Virus record (IMG/VR): IMGVR_UViG_3300042544_001297
Location: 1-22,114 of that record
Reading direction: 5' to 3' (one strand)
DNA: 22,114 bases
Source of the DNA: a virus
Positions 13,146 to 18,673 of the stretch are shown in pieces (within the stretch, counting starts at the first letter, position 1; every line of letters begins with the position of its first letter). The position numbers were made by a program, and so were the translations under genes. The notes beneath the pieces were generated by a model. The model did no database searches. It saw nothing but the letters and a program-made list of their open reading frames with translations, and had not been told where the DNA came from.

Positions 13146-13310
13146 ATGGCAAGAAAACACTTGCGGGACATGTCTATTCAAGAGTTAGAAAAGATTGTTT
13201 GCGAAGATTGCAAAGAACCTGAGAAGACACTAGACCAGTATCTCTGTCCTAATTGTTCTAAAGATGATGACAGACTCTGCGTAGATTGTTGCGGTTGTTA
13301 CGATGACTGA
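13146..13310 (+). CDS. 54-aa cysteine-rich zinc protein
   Basis: A short helical N-terminus (MARKHLRDMSIQELEKIV) leads into CEDC, CPNC and CVDCCGC, enough for two zinc ions. I start at ATG 13146, just after the upstream stop; the open frame extends further but has no better start. It overlaps the next gene by eight bases. The layout is like a double zinc ribbon or a rubredoxin-like knuckle; function unknown. Confidence 0.65.
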   Translation: MARKHLRDMSIQELEKIVCEDCKEPEKTLDQYLCPNCSKDDDRLCVDCCGCYDD

Positions 13311-13662
13311 ACCTTTTTATGGTTACCAAACTTGCGATGCGTGCGGTGTTCCTAAAGAGTGTCACAGTCAAGAAGAAGTTGTTGATAATGGCATCGCGTT
13401 TAACTTTCAAGAGTTGGGTTACTACGGGGGTTTCATAGACAATGCTCCAGCGTTGGGGGATAAAAATTTGGAGTGGAATTTATGCCACGAGTGCATACTG
13501 AAGATGCTGAAGACTTTCCCGATGCTTGCGGCTAAACTACCAAGAGGTCTTCACCCAACTGATGACAAAGCCAAGCCTTGCTGTGATTGGGCGTGGAAGC
13601 ACGAAGGAGATGCTATGACAGGAAGAACTTATTTTGCTGATGGGTTAGGGGGTTGGAAATAA
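13303..13662 (+). CDS. Cys/His-containing actinophage protein
   Basis: A 119-aa protein with CDAC at residue 11, then NLEWNLCHECILKMLKTFPML near 65-85, then PCCDWAWKHEG near 97-107. The 'ALGD.N.EW.LCH.C...ML..FP.LA..LP.G.HP.....PCCDWAW' block belongs to a hypothetical family I associate with actinobacterial phages. The paired cysteines and histidines suggest zinc. It overlaps neighbours at both ends (ATGACTGA and TAATG), so the operon is translationally coupled. Confidence 0.75.
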   Translation: MTEPFYGYQTCDACGVPKECHSQEEVVDNGIAFNFQELGYYGGFIDNAPALGDKNLEWNLCHECILKMLKTFPMLAAKLPRGLHPTDDKAKPCCDWAWKHEGDAMTGRTYFADGLGGWK

Positions 13663-13880
13663 TGAGCGAGTCTATAGATGAGATAAACCTTTCTCGAACA
13701 GTTTTGTTTGTTGGTGATTACTTCTCAATGATGACGACAGTTGTTCTAAACGAGGAGTTGCGTGCCGAAGGTGAAGACGACGATGAGTTTGCCATTAGAT
13801 TGGCAAAGCAATTTATGTTGGGTCACTACGGGTGGGATTTGGAGTCAGTTTCCAACGAAATTGGCATCGTCGAGGAGTAA
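13662..13880 (+). CDS. Small acidic hypothetical protein
   Basis: A 72-aa acidic protein starting in the TAATG at the end of the previous gene. The first part alternates hydrophobics (NLSRTVLFVGDYFSMMTTVV) and the second is acidic/helical. I see no family. It ends the run started at 12893 and is followed by a repeat-rich gap. Confidence 0.65.
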   Translation: MSESIDEINLSRTVLFVGDYFSMMTTVVLNEELRAEGEDDDEFAIRLAKQFMLGHYGWDLESVSNEIGIVEE

Positions 13881-13882
13881 CA

Positions 13883-13966
13883 GCGCTCGCAGCAGCAAAT
13901 CAGGGGTAAAAATTTGTTTTATTCTAGAGTTCCAGCTCTGGCTGGAGCTTCGCGCTCGCTGAGCTG
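13883..13966. repeat. Repeat-rich gap with the G-motif and GCGCTCGC copies
   Basis: Two GCGCTCGC octamers (13883 and 13952) flank a GGGTAAAAATTT (13904-13914) and the palindromic TCCAGCTCTGGCTGGAGC. No second AAYAACTT module is present, so this is an incomplete composite element. Confidence 0.5.
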
Positions 13967-14074
13967 ATGAGGCGGGATTGCTACCCCTGCCGCACCCTTT
14001 CCTGCACACCCTATGCGGGGAAGAGGTGTTTCGCGTGCCGCCGTATCACCTTGCTAAAGCAGGTCTACGATTGA
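13967..14074 (+). CDS. 35-aa zinc-ribbon microprotein
   Basis: ATG 13967 opens a frame with CYPC, a further single Cys, then CFAC and a basic tail (MRRDCYPCRTLSC ... GKRCFACRRITLLKQ). The two CxxC pairs are about 17 residues apart, as in a compact zinc ribbon. The ribosome-binding site is weak (GGAGCTT is far upstream). It ends four bases before the next ATG. Codon order is consistent with coding, but its start lies next to repeat DNA, so I am cautious. Confidence 0.5.
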   Translation: MRRDCYPCRTLSCTPYAGKRCFACRRITLLKQVYD

Positions 14075-14077
14075 GGT

Positions 14078-14326
14078 ATGTCTGAAATAGAAATTCTTGA
14101 TTCCTCTGTTCATACGAATTCCGATGGACAGCAGTTTGTTGTTGCCATAGTTGATGATACGAATGATGGCAGGGTAAAACTTGTAGTTATGTTTGATGAA
14201 GAAGGCTATACGGCTGTTCTTGATTTAGACACAATTATTGAAGAAGAAGACATTTCTGCAAAGAAGCACACCCATTGTGGTGCGGAGTATGACGAATTAC
14301 TTCGAGAGGCTCTCTGGGACAACTAA
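14078..14326 (+). CDS. Small acidic hypothetical protein
   Basis: An 82-aa protein of beta-rich, acidic character (QQFVVAIVDDTNDGRVKLVVMFDEEGYTAVLDL), ending in a short helix. It starts four bases after the previous stop, behind GAGGT, and its TAA overlaps the peptidase start (TAATG). Being coupled to the proteasome-like gene, it could be an adaptor or inhibitor of that peptidase, but I recognise no family. Confidence 0.68.
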   Translation: MSEIEILDSSVHTNSDGQQFVVAIVDDTNDGRVKLVVMFDEEGYTAVLDLDTIIEEEDISAKKHTHCGAEYDELLREALWDN

Positions 14327-14910
14327 TGACAACGATGGTGGCTGTGCAAGGACCTCATTGGTCTGTGGTTGGTTGTGACAGCCAAGTAACTGAAGATGAC
14401 AGGGTTTTCCATCTTCCAAAAGATAATCCAAAGATAGTAAAAAATGGGCCCTTTTTGCTGGGCGCAGCGGGTGACATGCGGGCTATCAACTTATTGGCTT
14501 ATCAATTCAAGCCACCTGCGCCGCCTATCAATTGCTCTGGCAATAAACTTGACAGATTTGTAGCAACTAAATTTATCCCTGAACTTAAATCATTGTTTGA
14601 TGATGTGCAGTATGGCGAAAAAGGTAGTCAGGACTCAACAATTCTCTGCGTAGTGCACGGTGCTACATACGAAATTGGATCAGGCTATGACTGGGCAAGA
14701 GATGTTTCTGGGATCTACGCTTTTGGATCAGGCGGATCGTATGCGCTGGGATCGCTGCACAACGAGCTAGAGGGTAAAAAATTCACGGTTTCTTCAGTGC
14801 GTGCTGCTGTGCGGCGCTCGCTAGAGGTCGCGGCGAAACTTGACCCCAACACAGGCGGGCAGTTTTTGATTTTCGTTCAGCAAGACGAGTGCCATCAGCC
14901 AACTAGATAA
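14326..14910 (+). CDS. Proteasome/HslV-like Ntn-hydrolase peptidase
   Basis: A 194-aa protein starting MTTMVAVQGPHWSVVGCDSQVT. Removal of the initiator Met would expose Thr, the catalytic N-terminal nucleophile of proteasome-beta/HslV peptidases. Family features follow: GCDSQVT matches the G.D.r.t region, PKIVKNGPFLLGAAGD the strand-turn with the conserved Gly, and GIYAFGSGGSYALGSL the signature GSG turn (about residues 127-142). Small Ntn-hydrolases of this type occur in actinophages, with no proven role. No partner ATPase is adjacent; the MoxR-like gene is 6 kb away. A GGGTAAAAA copy encodes EGKKF near residue 150. Confidence 0.82.
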   Translation: MTTMVAVQGPHWSVVGCDSQVTEDDRVFHLPKDNPKIVKNGPFLLGAAGDMRAINLLAYQFKPPAPPINCSGNKLDRFVATKFIPELKSLFDDVQYGEKGSQDSTILCVVHGATYEIGSGYDWARDVSGIYAFGSGGSYALGSLHNELEGKKFTVSSVRAAVRRSLEVAAKLDPNTGGQFLIFVQQDECHQPTR

Positions 14911-15013
14911 AGTTATTGGGAAGTTAAAAAGCCCCCCTCAGCCTTAGCCTCAAAAGTGTTAAGACAATTCGGACATTTTTGATGTGGTTTTAATCACAAA
15001 AAATTTATTTTAT
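14911..15013. other. AT-rich spacer before the 15030 promoter
   Basis: No gene is seen. It contains AAAAAGCCCCCCTCAGCC and a poly-A/T tract (CACAAAAAATTTATTTTATTTT) directly upstream of the operator-like repeats, which may act as an UP element for the promoter. Confidence 0.35.
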
Positions 15014-15057
15014 TTTCCTGCATTTGGACTTGACTTTCCTGCACTTTCGTATAAAGT
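15014..15057 (+). promoter_or_regulatory. Promoter with two operator-like repeats, inverted box
   Basis: TTTCCTGCA at 15014-15022 and again at 15035-15043, 21 bases apart (two helical turns). TTGACT (15030-15035) and TAAAGT (15052-15057) form the promoter with a 16-base spacer. The box in the spacer is the reverse complement of the usual TGCAGGAAA. Confidence 0.7.
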
Positions 15058-15093
15058 TATCTATGTAAGGAAGAAACGACGAAAGGAAAGACA

Positions 15094-15267
15094 ATGCGAG
15101 GACTACCAGACAGCGCAGTTTATGGCTCATACCGACGCCTATCAGGTGGGGTGCGCCGTAGAGCAAAGTCTCAGGTGAGTATTCTTGATGTAATCACCGA
15201 GTGGCTAGAAGGCTATGAGGAGCGCATAAAGGAAGAGCAAAGAATAAAAGAAATTAGAGGCTACTAA
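15094..15267 (+). CDS. 57-aa basic/helical protein
   Basis: Starts after AAACGACGAAAGGA, the conserved leader. Arg-rich N-terminal half (SYRRLSGGVRRRAKSQ), then a long charged helix (ITEWLEGYEERIKEEQRIKE). The basic half suggests nucleic acid or membrane contact. It has its own promoter and is followed within four bases by the next one, so it is a single-gene cassette. No family recognised. Confidence 0.65.
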   Translation: MRGLPDSAVYGSYRRLSGGVRRRAKSQVSILDVITEWLEGYEERIKEEQRIKEIRGY

Positions 15268-15270
15268 GAC

Positions 15271-15300
15271 TTGACAAAGTGCAGGAAGATGTAATAAACT
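15271..15300 (+). promoter_or_regulatory. GCAGGAA-family promoter
   Basis: TTGACA (15271-15276), AAGTGCAGGAAGATG in the spacer, then TAATAA (15292-15297) or TAAACT (15295-15300). It drives the 15335-16957 operon. Confidence 0.78.
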
Positions 15301-15334
15301 TATCCAGTAAGACAAAATGACGAAAGGAAACAAA

Positions 15335-15544
15335 ATGTTCGACAAAGTGCTAGAGGCAGTATTTATGTTCGACACTTCCAAGTGGAAGCAAGAGCGCAAG
15401 TATGTAGTGCGCCGTAATGTTGTATTCGGTCTAATCGCAGTAATCGCGTTCGTAGTTATCTGGACAGTTGCCAAGAACCTTTGGTGGACAGAGAACGGGT
15501 ATTGCTGGGGCGACATGGTTGAGTGCTACTTTGGGGGTAAATAA
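15335..15544 (+). CDS. Single-span membrane protein
   Basis: A 69-aa protein whose start (ATG 15335) follows AAATGACGAAAGGA. A soluble basic segment (SKWKQERKYVVRR) precedes a transmembrane helix (VVFGLIAVIAFVVIWTVA, about residues 29-46) and an aromatic, Cys-containing external tail (WWTENGYCWGDMVECYFGG). The N-in/C-out layout with two outer cysteines could permit a disulfide. It might be a spanin-like, holin-like or superinfection-exclusion protein. The stop overlaps the next start (TAATG). Confidence 0.7.
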   Translation: MFDKVLEAVFMFDTSKWKQERKYVVRRNVVFGLIAVIAFVVIWTVAKNLWWTENGYCWGDMVECYFGGK

Positions 15545-15723
15545 TGCGTAAAGGAAAATTTGGTCAAGACTTATCTCAGACTTCAGATAGCGATTTCGCG
15601 GACTTCCTATTGAAGTTTGCCTACATGACTCCAGAGCAGATGGAAGAAAGAGACGCTCTACCAACAAGAGAAGCGCGGAAGGCTTACATGAAGAACCTTC
15701 CTCTTCCAAAGATTGGGGGCTGA
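15544..15723 (+). CDS. 59-aa hypothetical protein
   Basis: Starts in the TAATG overlap. The sequence is helical (DFADFLLKFAYMTPEQMEER) with a 'LPTREARKAYMKNLP' block, then a Pro-rich end. The next gene starts two bases after its stop. It has the look of a phage tail or head chaperone fragment, but I cannot place it. Confidence 0.65.
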   Translation: MRKGKFGQDLSQTSDSDFADFLLKFAYMTPEQMEERDALPTREARKAYMKNLPLPKIGG

Positions 15724-15725
15724 AG

Positions 15726-16217
15726 ATGGCAAAGGGTAAAAAAGCTGGCACAACAGCGCCGACTTGGGACGAGTTCGTAGAAGCGATGCCGATGGTTGAT
15801 GGCAAGCCTCGAAAAGATTTGTTGCAAGAAGGCGAAACCATGTGGCAGAACAGGTTCTATGTTGTATTCAGAACCTACTTGATACCGCATCAGGGACATG
15901 ATGGTCCTATGCACCTAAGCATCAGACATCAACAGCGCAAGGCGATTAGGGATTGGCGTCATTTCCAACGCATCAAGAACGAACTTGCGGGTCCACAGCG
16001 AGAAGCAATAGAGATTTTCCCACCTGAAGCCATGTTGGTTGATGGTGCGAATCAGTATCACCTATGGGTTTTGCCGATGGGAGATACGACACCCTTTACT
16101 TGGAAGAGCGGTCGCGCCGTTTCAGGTGAAGAAGGTGGGCAGGAGTTGGAACGCAAAATGCGTGACATGGGTTTCGACCCGAAGCAGACAGTTCAAAGAC
16201 CAAGAGACGAGGAGTAA
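15726..16217 (+). CDS. DUF7694-like phage protein
   Basis: A 163-aa protein. The central region LSIRHQQRKAIRDWRHFQRIKNELAG...EAIEIFPPEAMLVDGANQYHLWVLP (about residues 64-117) matches a hypothetical family widespread in phages: 'DWR..QRIKNEL.G.E.EAvE.fP...~LvD.aNQYHLWVl'. The family is of unknown function; the regular Asp/Trp/His/Tyr residues suggest a binding site. The start is preceded by GGCTGAAG and is coupled to the gene before it. Codons near the start include a GGGTAAAAA copy (encoding GKK). Confidence 0.78.
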   Translation: MAKGKKAGTTAPTWDEFVEAMPMVDGKPRKDLLQEGETMWQNRFYVVFRTYLIPHQGHDGPMHLSIRHQQRKAIRDWRHFQRIKNELAGPQREAIEIFPPEAMLVDGANQYHLWVLPMGDTTPFTWKSGRAVSGEEGGQELERKMRDMGFDPKQTVQRPRDEE

Positions 16218-16219
16218 AA

Positions 16220-16420
16220 ATGAAGAGTCAGCGCCTTGCTGAAGAAGCAGCGAAGATGTATTCAGATGGTTTGGCAGTTGAGGCAGTAGCCCAGAAGTTG
16301 GGCGTTGCCTACAGGACAGCACGCAAAGCCATTAAAGCAGGTGGGATTGAGTTCAGAGACCCGTCCCAGAGATTGGTGGGTAGAACCCGCCCAGACAGAA
16401 AGATAGTGACTAATGCCTAA
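16220..16420 (+). CDS. Small helix-turn-helix DNA-binding protein
   Basis: A 66-aa protein beginning two bases after the previous stop with AGGAG as its ribosome-binding site. AAKMYSDGLAVEAVAQKLGVAYRTARKAIKAGGI (about residues 10-43) is a classic helix-turn-helix of the 'G.s...iA..lgvs..Tvrr..k..gi' type found in resolvases and small phage regulators. The C-terminus is basic. It may regulate this operon or bind the repeated operator in the promoters, but there is no direct evidence. Confidence 0.75.
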   Translation: MKSQRLAEEAAKMYSDGLAVEAVAQKLGVAYRTARKAIKAGGIEFRDPSQRLVGRTRPDRKIVTNA

Positions 16421-16559
16421 GAACATTGTTTGGACAGCGCTGATTTCGGCGCTCGCAGGAGCAAGTGCGGTTGTATCTGCATTTGTAGGAGCATCAGATT
16501 TCGTGGTGGCATTTGGTGCAGTAGCAATTTCGTCCGCCGTCCTAAGTGGAAGAGAGTAA
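16413..16559 (+). CDS. 48-aa protein with two transmembrane segments
   Basis: I read the frame from ATG 16413, within the end of the HTH gene. The protein is almost wholly hydrophobic: TALISALAGASAVVSAFVGA and FVVAFGAVAISSAVLSG make two helices joined by SD. A basic MPKN start and SGRE end give a hairpin topology like small class II holins. Longer frames over this region have no membrane character. It ends just before the next gene. Role unproven, but position two genes before the transglycosylase supports lysis. Confidence 0.65.
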   Translation: MPKNIVWTALISALAGASAVVSAFVGASDFVVAFGAVAISSAVLSGRE

Positions 16560-16561
16560 TT

Positions 16562-16957
16562 ATGTGGCTATTTACTGATACAGGTTATGTAAGTGCGGTT
16601 GTTTCAAAGGAAGACCGAACAAAGATTTCAGTTCGCGCTCGCGATAAGAAGTCCCTCGAAGGATTTGTGAAGAAGTTCGGGGTAAAAATTGTGGAACTCC
16701 AGGGACGCGACTATGAGTATCGCGTCTACATTACGAAGGAGCAGTTGAATCTCTGGGTTTCCGAACGCATTGAGGAGATGAACTACGACAATTTCAAGAC
16801 GCAGGTGACAAAGACCCGTGGTTATGATTTCGCGGAACCTCTGCACGGAGTCTGGTATGAGATGCTCGAAGTCTCTGACAAGCGTAAAAAGACCAAAAAG
16901 GGGAGCAGTTTAGGCTCACGCTGGTATGAAGAAGAACACAGTCTCCCTTACGCATAG
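16562..16957 (+). CDS. 'MWLFT' family hypothetical protein
   Basis: A 131-aa protein starting MWLFTDTGYVSAVVSKEDRT, the opening of a common bacterial and phage family ('MW.FT..G..S.V......l.VRaR'). The blocks VRARDKKSLEGF, DYEYRVYITKEQ and MNYDNFKTQV...RGYDF..PLHGVWYEML follow in the order seen in that family. Its function is unknown. The long upstream open frame is ignored because the membrane gene at 16413 occupies it. GGGTAAAAATT encodes GVKI at about residue 41. Confidence 0.8.
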   Translation: MWLFTDTGYVSAVVSKEDRTKISVRARDKKSLEGFVKKFGVKIVELQGRDYEYRVYITKEQLNLWVSERIEEMNYDNFKTQVTKTRGYDFAEPLHGVWYEMLEVSDKRKKTKKGSSLGSRWYEEEHSLPYA

Positions 16958-16972
16958 GCGGAGTGTCTGTGT

Positions 16973-17003
16973 TTGACAGACTTTCCTGCATGTGTGCTAT
17001 GGT
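16973..17003 (+). promoter_or_regulatory. Promoter for the transglycosylase operon, inverted box
   Basis: TTGACA (16973-16978), TTTCCTGCATGTG (reverse-complement box) in the spacer and TATGGT (16998-17003). The spacer is 17-19 bases depending on the -10 register. Confidence 0.65.
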
Positions 17004-17007
17004 TTTC

Positions 17008-17075
17008 ATGATGAAACGACACATTAGACAGAACGAAGGGCGTCCTAGCCCATTGGTTGCGAGTAACTAGCAACC
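17008..17075 (+). other. Leader with possible leaderless peptide and alternative hairpins
   Basis: ATGATGAAACG begins within a few bases of the predicted transcript start and encodes a 20-aa peptide ending at TAG 17068-17070. GGTTGC (17055-17060) pairs with GCAACC (17070-17075). GGGC (17038-17041) can pair with GCCC at 17048-17051 or with GCCC at 17077-17080, so two mutually exclusive folds exist. Confidence 0.35.
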
Positions 17076-17105
17076 TGCCCATGTCCCCTAACAAAGGAGA
17101 AGCAA

Positions 17106-17753
17106 ATGCGAAGTCCTTTATTTCGCCATGCCGAAACTACTACGTTTGGTGTGATAGCAGCAGTGCTAGCAGGAGCAGTCGTATGGAGTGCGGCAGCAAG
17201 TGCAGAAACTAATGAAACGAATGCAGGAGCAGCAGCACCCGCTGTTGTATTGGAAGAAGTGCGGCTCGTCAATCTGGCAGCAGCACGGATAGCTGGAGCT
17301 AAATCCCAGGAGGAGAAGCTCGAAGAGGTAAAAAATCTGAAAATTCAGATGCAGTTAGAGCTGTTTGAAGACAGGTCTATACCTCTAGCCCCAGTTGAAT
17401 TGAAGAACTTGCTCAAACTCGTTGGGTTTGAGGGTCAAGGGCTGAAGACAGCGTGGGCTGTGGTGATGACTGAGTCTAATGGTCGTCCTAAAGCGCATAA
17501 CTCAAATACCCGAACAGGTGATAATTCATACGGGCTGTTCCAAATCAACATGATAGGAGCACTTGGAGATGCACGCATCGAGAAGTATGAACTAGCAAAG
17601 AACTCAGACTTGCTTGACCCTGTGACCAATGCAGAGATTGCCTTTCACATGAGTGCTAAAGGAACTAACTTCTCGGCTTGGAAGGTTAGCGGTTATAATA
17701 AAGGCAGTGAAAGGTTTGAATCTTTCCTTGCTGAATACCCAACCAAAGGATAG
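17106..17753 (+). CDS. Membrane-anchored or exported lytic transglycosylase-like protein
   Basis: A 215-aa protein. Residues 13-33 (TFGVIAAVLAGAVVWSAAASA) form a signal peptide or membrane anchor. A charged helical stretch (about 48-90) follows. The C-terminal domain (about 108-215) has AWAVVMTESNGRPKAHN with Glu-123 as the likely catalytic acid, then GDNSYGLFQIN and AEIAFHMSAKGTNFSAW, the usual order in SLT/lysozyme-like domains that cleave the glycan backbone. Ribosome site AAAGGAG precedes ATG 17106. It could be a virion-entry or lysis enzyme. It is paired with a peptidoglycan-binding-like protein two bases downstream. Confidence 0.83.
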   Translation: MRSPLFRHAETTTFGVIAAVLAGAVVWSAAASAETNETNAGAAAPAVVLEEVRLVNLAAARIAGAKSQEEKLEEVKNLKIQMQLELFEDRSIPLAPVELKNLLKLVGFEGQGLKTAWAVVMTESNGRPKAHNSNTRTGDNSYGLFQINMIGALGDARIEKYELAKNSDLLDPVTNAEIAFHMSAKGTNFSAWKVSGYNKGSERFESFLAEYPTKG

Positions 17754-17755
17754 TT

Positions 17756-18244
17756 ATGAGTCAAGAACCAGAGCGTTTGTATCAGATGGAAGAGCCTAAG
17801 GCGCTCGCAGTTGAGCCTGAGACTCTCCCTGTTGTGATGGCTGAGCCAGCACCTGAGATGGTCAAGGTTGAAGAACCAGTTGCCATCGTAGTTGAGCCTG
17901 AAGTTGTTGCGGTTGAAGAACCAGGTGCAGCAGCTGAGAAGAAGAACAGGGGTAAAAAATCTGTGGTCGGATCGCAGATCGCCGATGGAACTTCTGTTTA
18001 TCTTTCTAAGATTGTGTTTGAATCTCTGTATTCAAAGAACAGTAACTCTGTTGCGGTGCTTCAGGAACGCCTCATTGAACTAGGTCATGTGACTGCTGGA
18101 GATGACAAGCGTGGCTGGATTAGTGTCGGAACTGCACAAGCCCTTGAAGACTTCAAGAGCGACAGTGCGGTTAAGGCTGGACTCTACTCAGAGGAACTTA
18201 TCAAGGCTGTATTTGCTGGAACCTCAGTCGAAGTATTGCCGTAG
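17756..18244 (+). CDS. Peptidoglycan-binding-like protein with Glu/Pro/Val-rich region
   Basis: A 162-aa protein. Residues 10-60 are a low-complexity EEPxxVxVEPE stretch, like a flexible spacer between cell envelope layers or domains. After a basic patch (KKNRGKKS, encoded partly by a GGGTAAAAA copy) the C-terminal 80 residues contain VAVLQERLIELGHVTAGDDKRGWISVGTAQALEDFK, a PG_binding_1-like repeat of the 'V..LQ..L...G......~G..~~T..Al..fQ' kind. The domain is divergent, so binding is inferred. With the transglycosylase it could form a split endolysin. A strong terminator follows. Confidence 0.7.
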   Translation: MSQEPERLYQMEEPKALAVEPETLPVVMAEPAPEMVKVEEPVAIVVEPEVVAVEEPGAAAEKKNRGKKSVVGSQIADGTSVYLSKIVFESLYSKNSNSVAVLQERLIELGHVTAGDDKRGWISVGTAQALEDFKSDSAVKAGLYSEELIKAVFAGTSVEVLP

Positions 18245-18260
18245 TCTTACAAAATAAAGA

Positions 18261-18290
18261 ACCCCGCCTTTTGGGCGGGGTTTCTTTTTT
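18261..18290. terminator. Bidirectional rho-independent terminator between convergent genes
   Basis: ACCCCGCC (18261-18268) and GGCGGGGT (18274-18281) with a TTTTG loop; TTTCTTTTTT follows on the plus strand, and T-rich sequence (TTCTTTATTTT) follows on the minus strand. It separates the plus operon from the minus-strand genes. Confidence 0.88.
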
Positions 18291-18296
18291 TAATCC

Positions 18297-18527
18297 TTAT
18301 TCGACATTTCTTTCAATGTCTCTAGTTGCTTGGCAAGTTGGACACTTCCACTCGTAATACTCCATGTCGTGATACAACTCGATTTCAACCTCTGCCTCTA
18401 CATCTTCAACCTCGAACATCTTGCACTCTTCGTTGTAGCAAGCCTCTGCACGAACTGAATCGAAGTTATGTCCACCTGCGATTTGGTATTCGTTTCCTGT
18501 AACACCTGCTGGGTAGTAGCCTGACAT
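18297..18527 (-). CDS. 76-aa zinc-ribbon-like protein
   Basis: Start set by AACGACGAAAGGA on the minus strand. A Gly/Tyr-rich N-terminus (SGYYPAGVTGNEYQIAGGHN) is followed by CYNEEC (about residue 30) and an acidic stretch. CPTC near residue 62 completes a possible Cys4 zinc site. Function unknown. It has its own GCAGGAA-type promoter and is the last gene before the convergent terminator. Confidence 0.7.
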   Translation of the reverse strand: MSGYYPAGVTGNEYQIAGGHNFDSVRAEACYNEECKMFEVEDVEAEVEIELYHDMEYYEWKCPTCQATRDIERNVE

Positions 18528-18562
18528 TTGTTTTCCTTTCGTCGTTTGCCTCTATACGGATA

Positions 18563-18590
18563 ACTCTAGCACCTTCCTGCACTATTGCAA
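18563..18590 (-). promoter_or_regulatory. Minus-strand GCAGGAA-family promoter
   Basis: On the minus strand, TTGCAA (-35, 18590-18585), spacer TAGTGCAGGAAGGTGC of 16 bases, TAGAGT (-10, 18568-18563), then the AACGACGAAAGGA leader of the 18297-18527 gene. Confidence 0.75.
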
Positions 18591-18626
18591 GTCGAATCGC
18601 TGTTTATTACATCACATTTTGATAAC

Positions 18627-18662
18627 AAAAAACCCTCCCCTTGAATGGGGGAGGGGAGGGTT
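18627..18662 (-). terminator. Minus-strand rho-independent terminator
   Basis: Read on the minus strand, AACCCTCCCC pairs with GGGGAGGGTT (arms 18662-18653 and 18640-18631), followed by TTTTTTGTTATC. It closes the 19003-18674 operon. Confidence 0.82.
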
Positions 18663-18673
18663 TCCTGCGGATA

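Larger units (their letters stand above)
826..17958. repeat. Dispersed 9-mer GGGTAAAAA, 20 copies
   Basis: Exact copies begin at 826, 1395, 1740 (minus), 2670 (minus), 2877, 3968, 4087, 5572, 5629, 5997, 10250, 10456, 11023, 12160, 12623, 13904, 14772, 15734, 16680 and 17950. Variants with AGG or a final change occur at about 3809, 5700, 14172 and 17326. Most have G4-6 in front, and several continue ATTC or ATC with GATCG close by. None lies between 6006 and 10249 or after 17958. Both coding and intergenic sites are used. Random expectation for a 9-mer on both strands of 22 kb is below one. Confidence 0.8.

Noticed and set aside
16430-16561. N-terminal extension of the 'MWLFT' protein
   Set aside because: This stretch codes in another frame for a two-helix membrane protein, and MWLFT is the family's normal start.
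16461-16600. Two AAGTGCGGT words, the Haemophilus uptake sequence core
   Set aside because: Both lie in Ser-Ala-Val codons, GTGCGGT is common here for the same reason, and the phage context gives no link to Pasteurellaceae.
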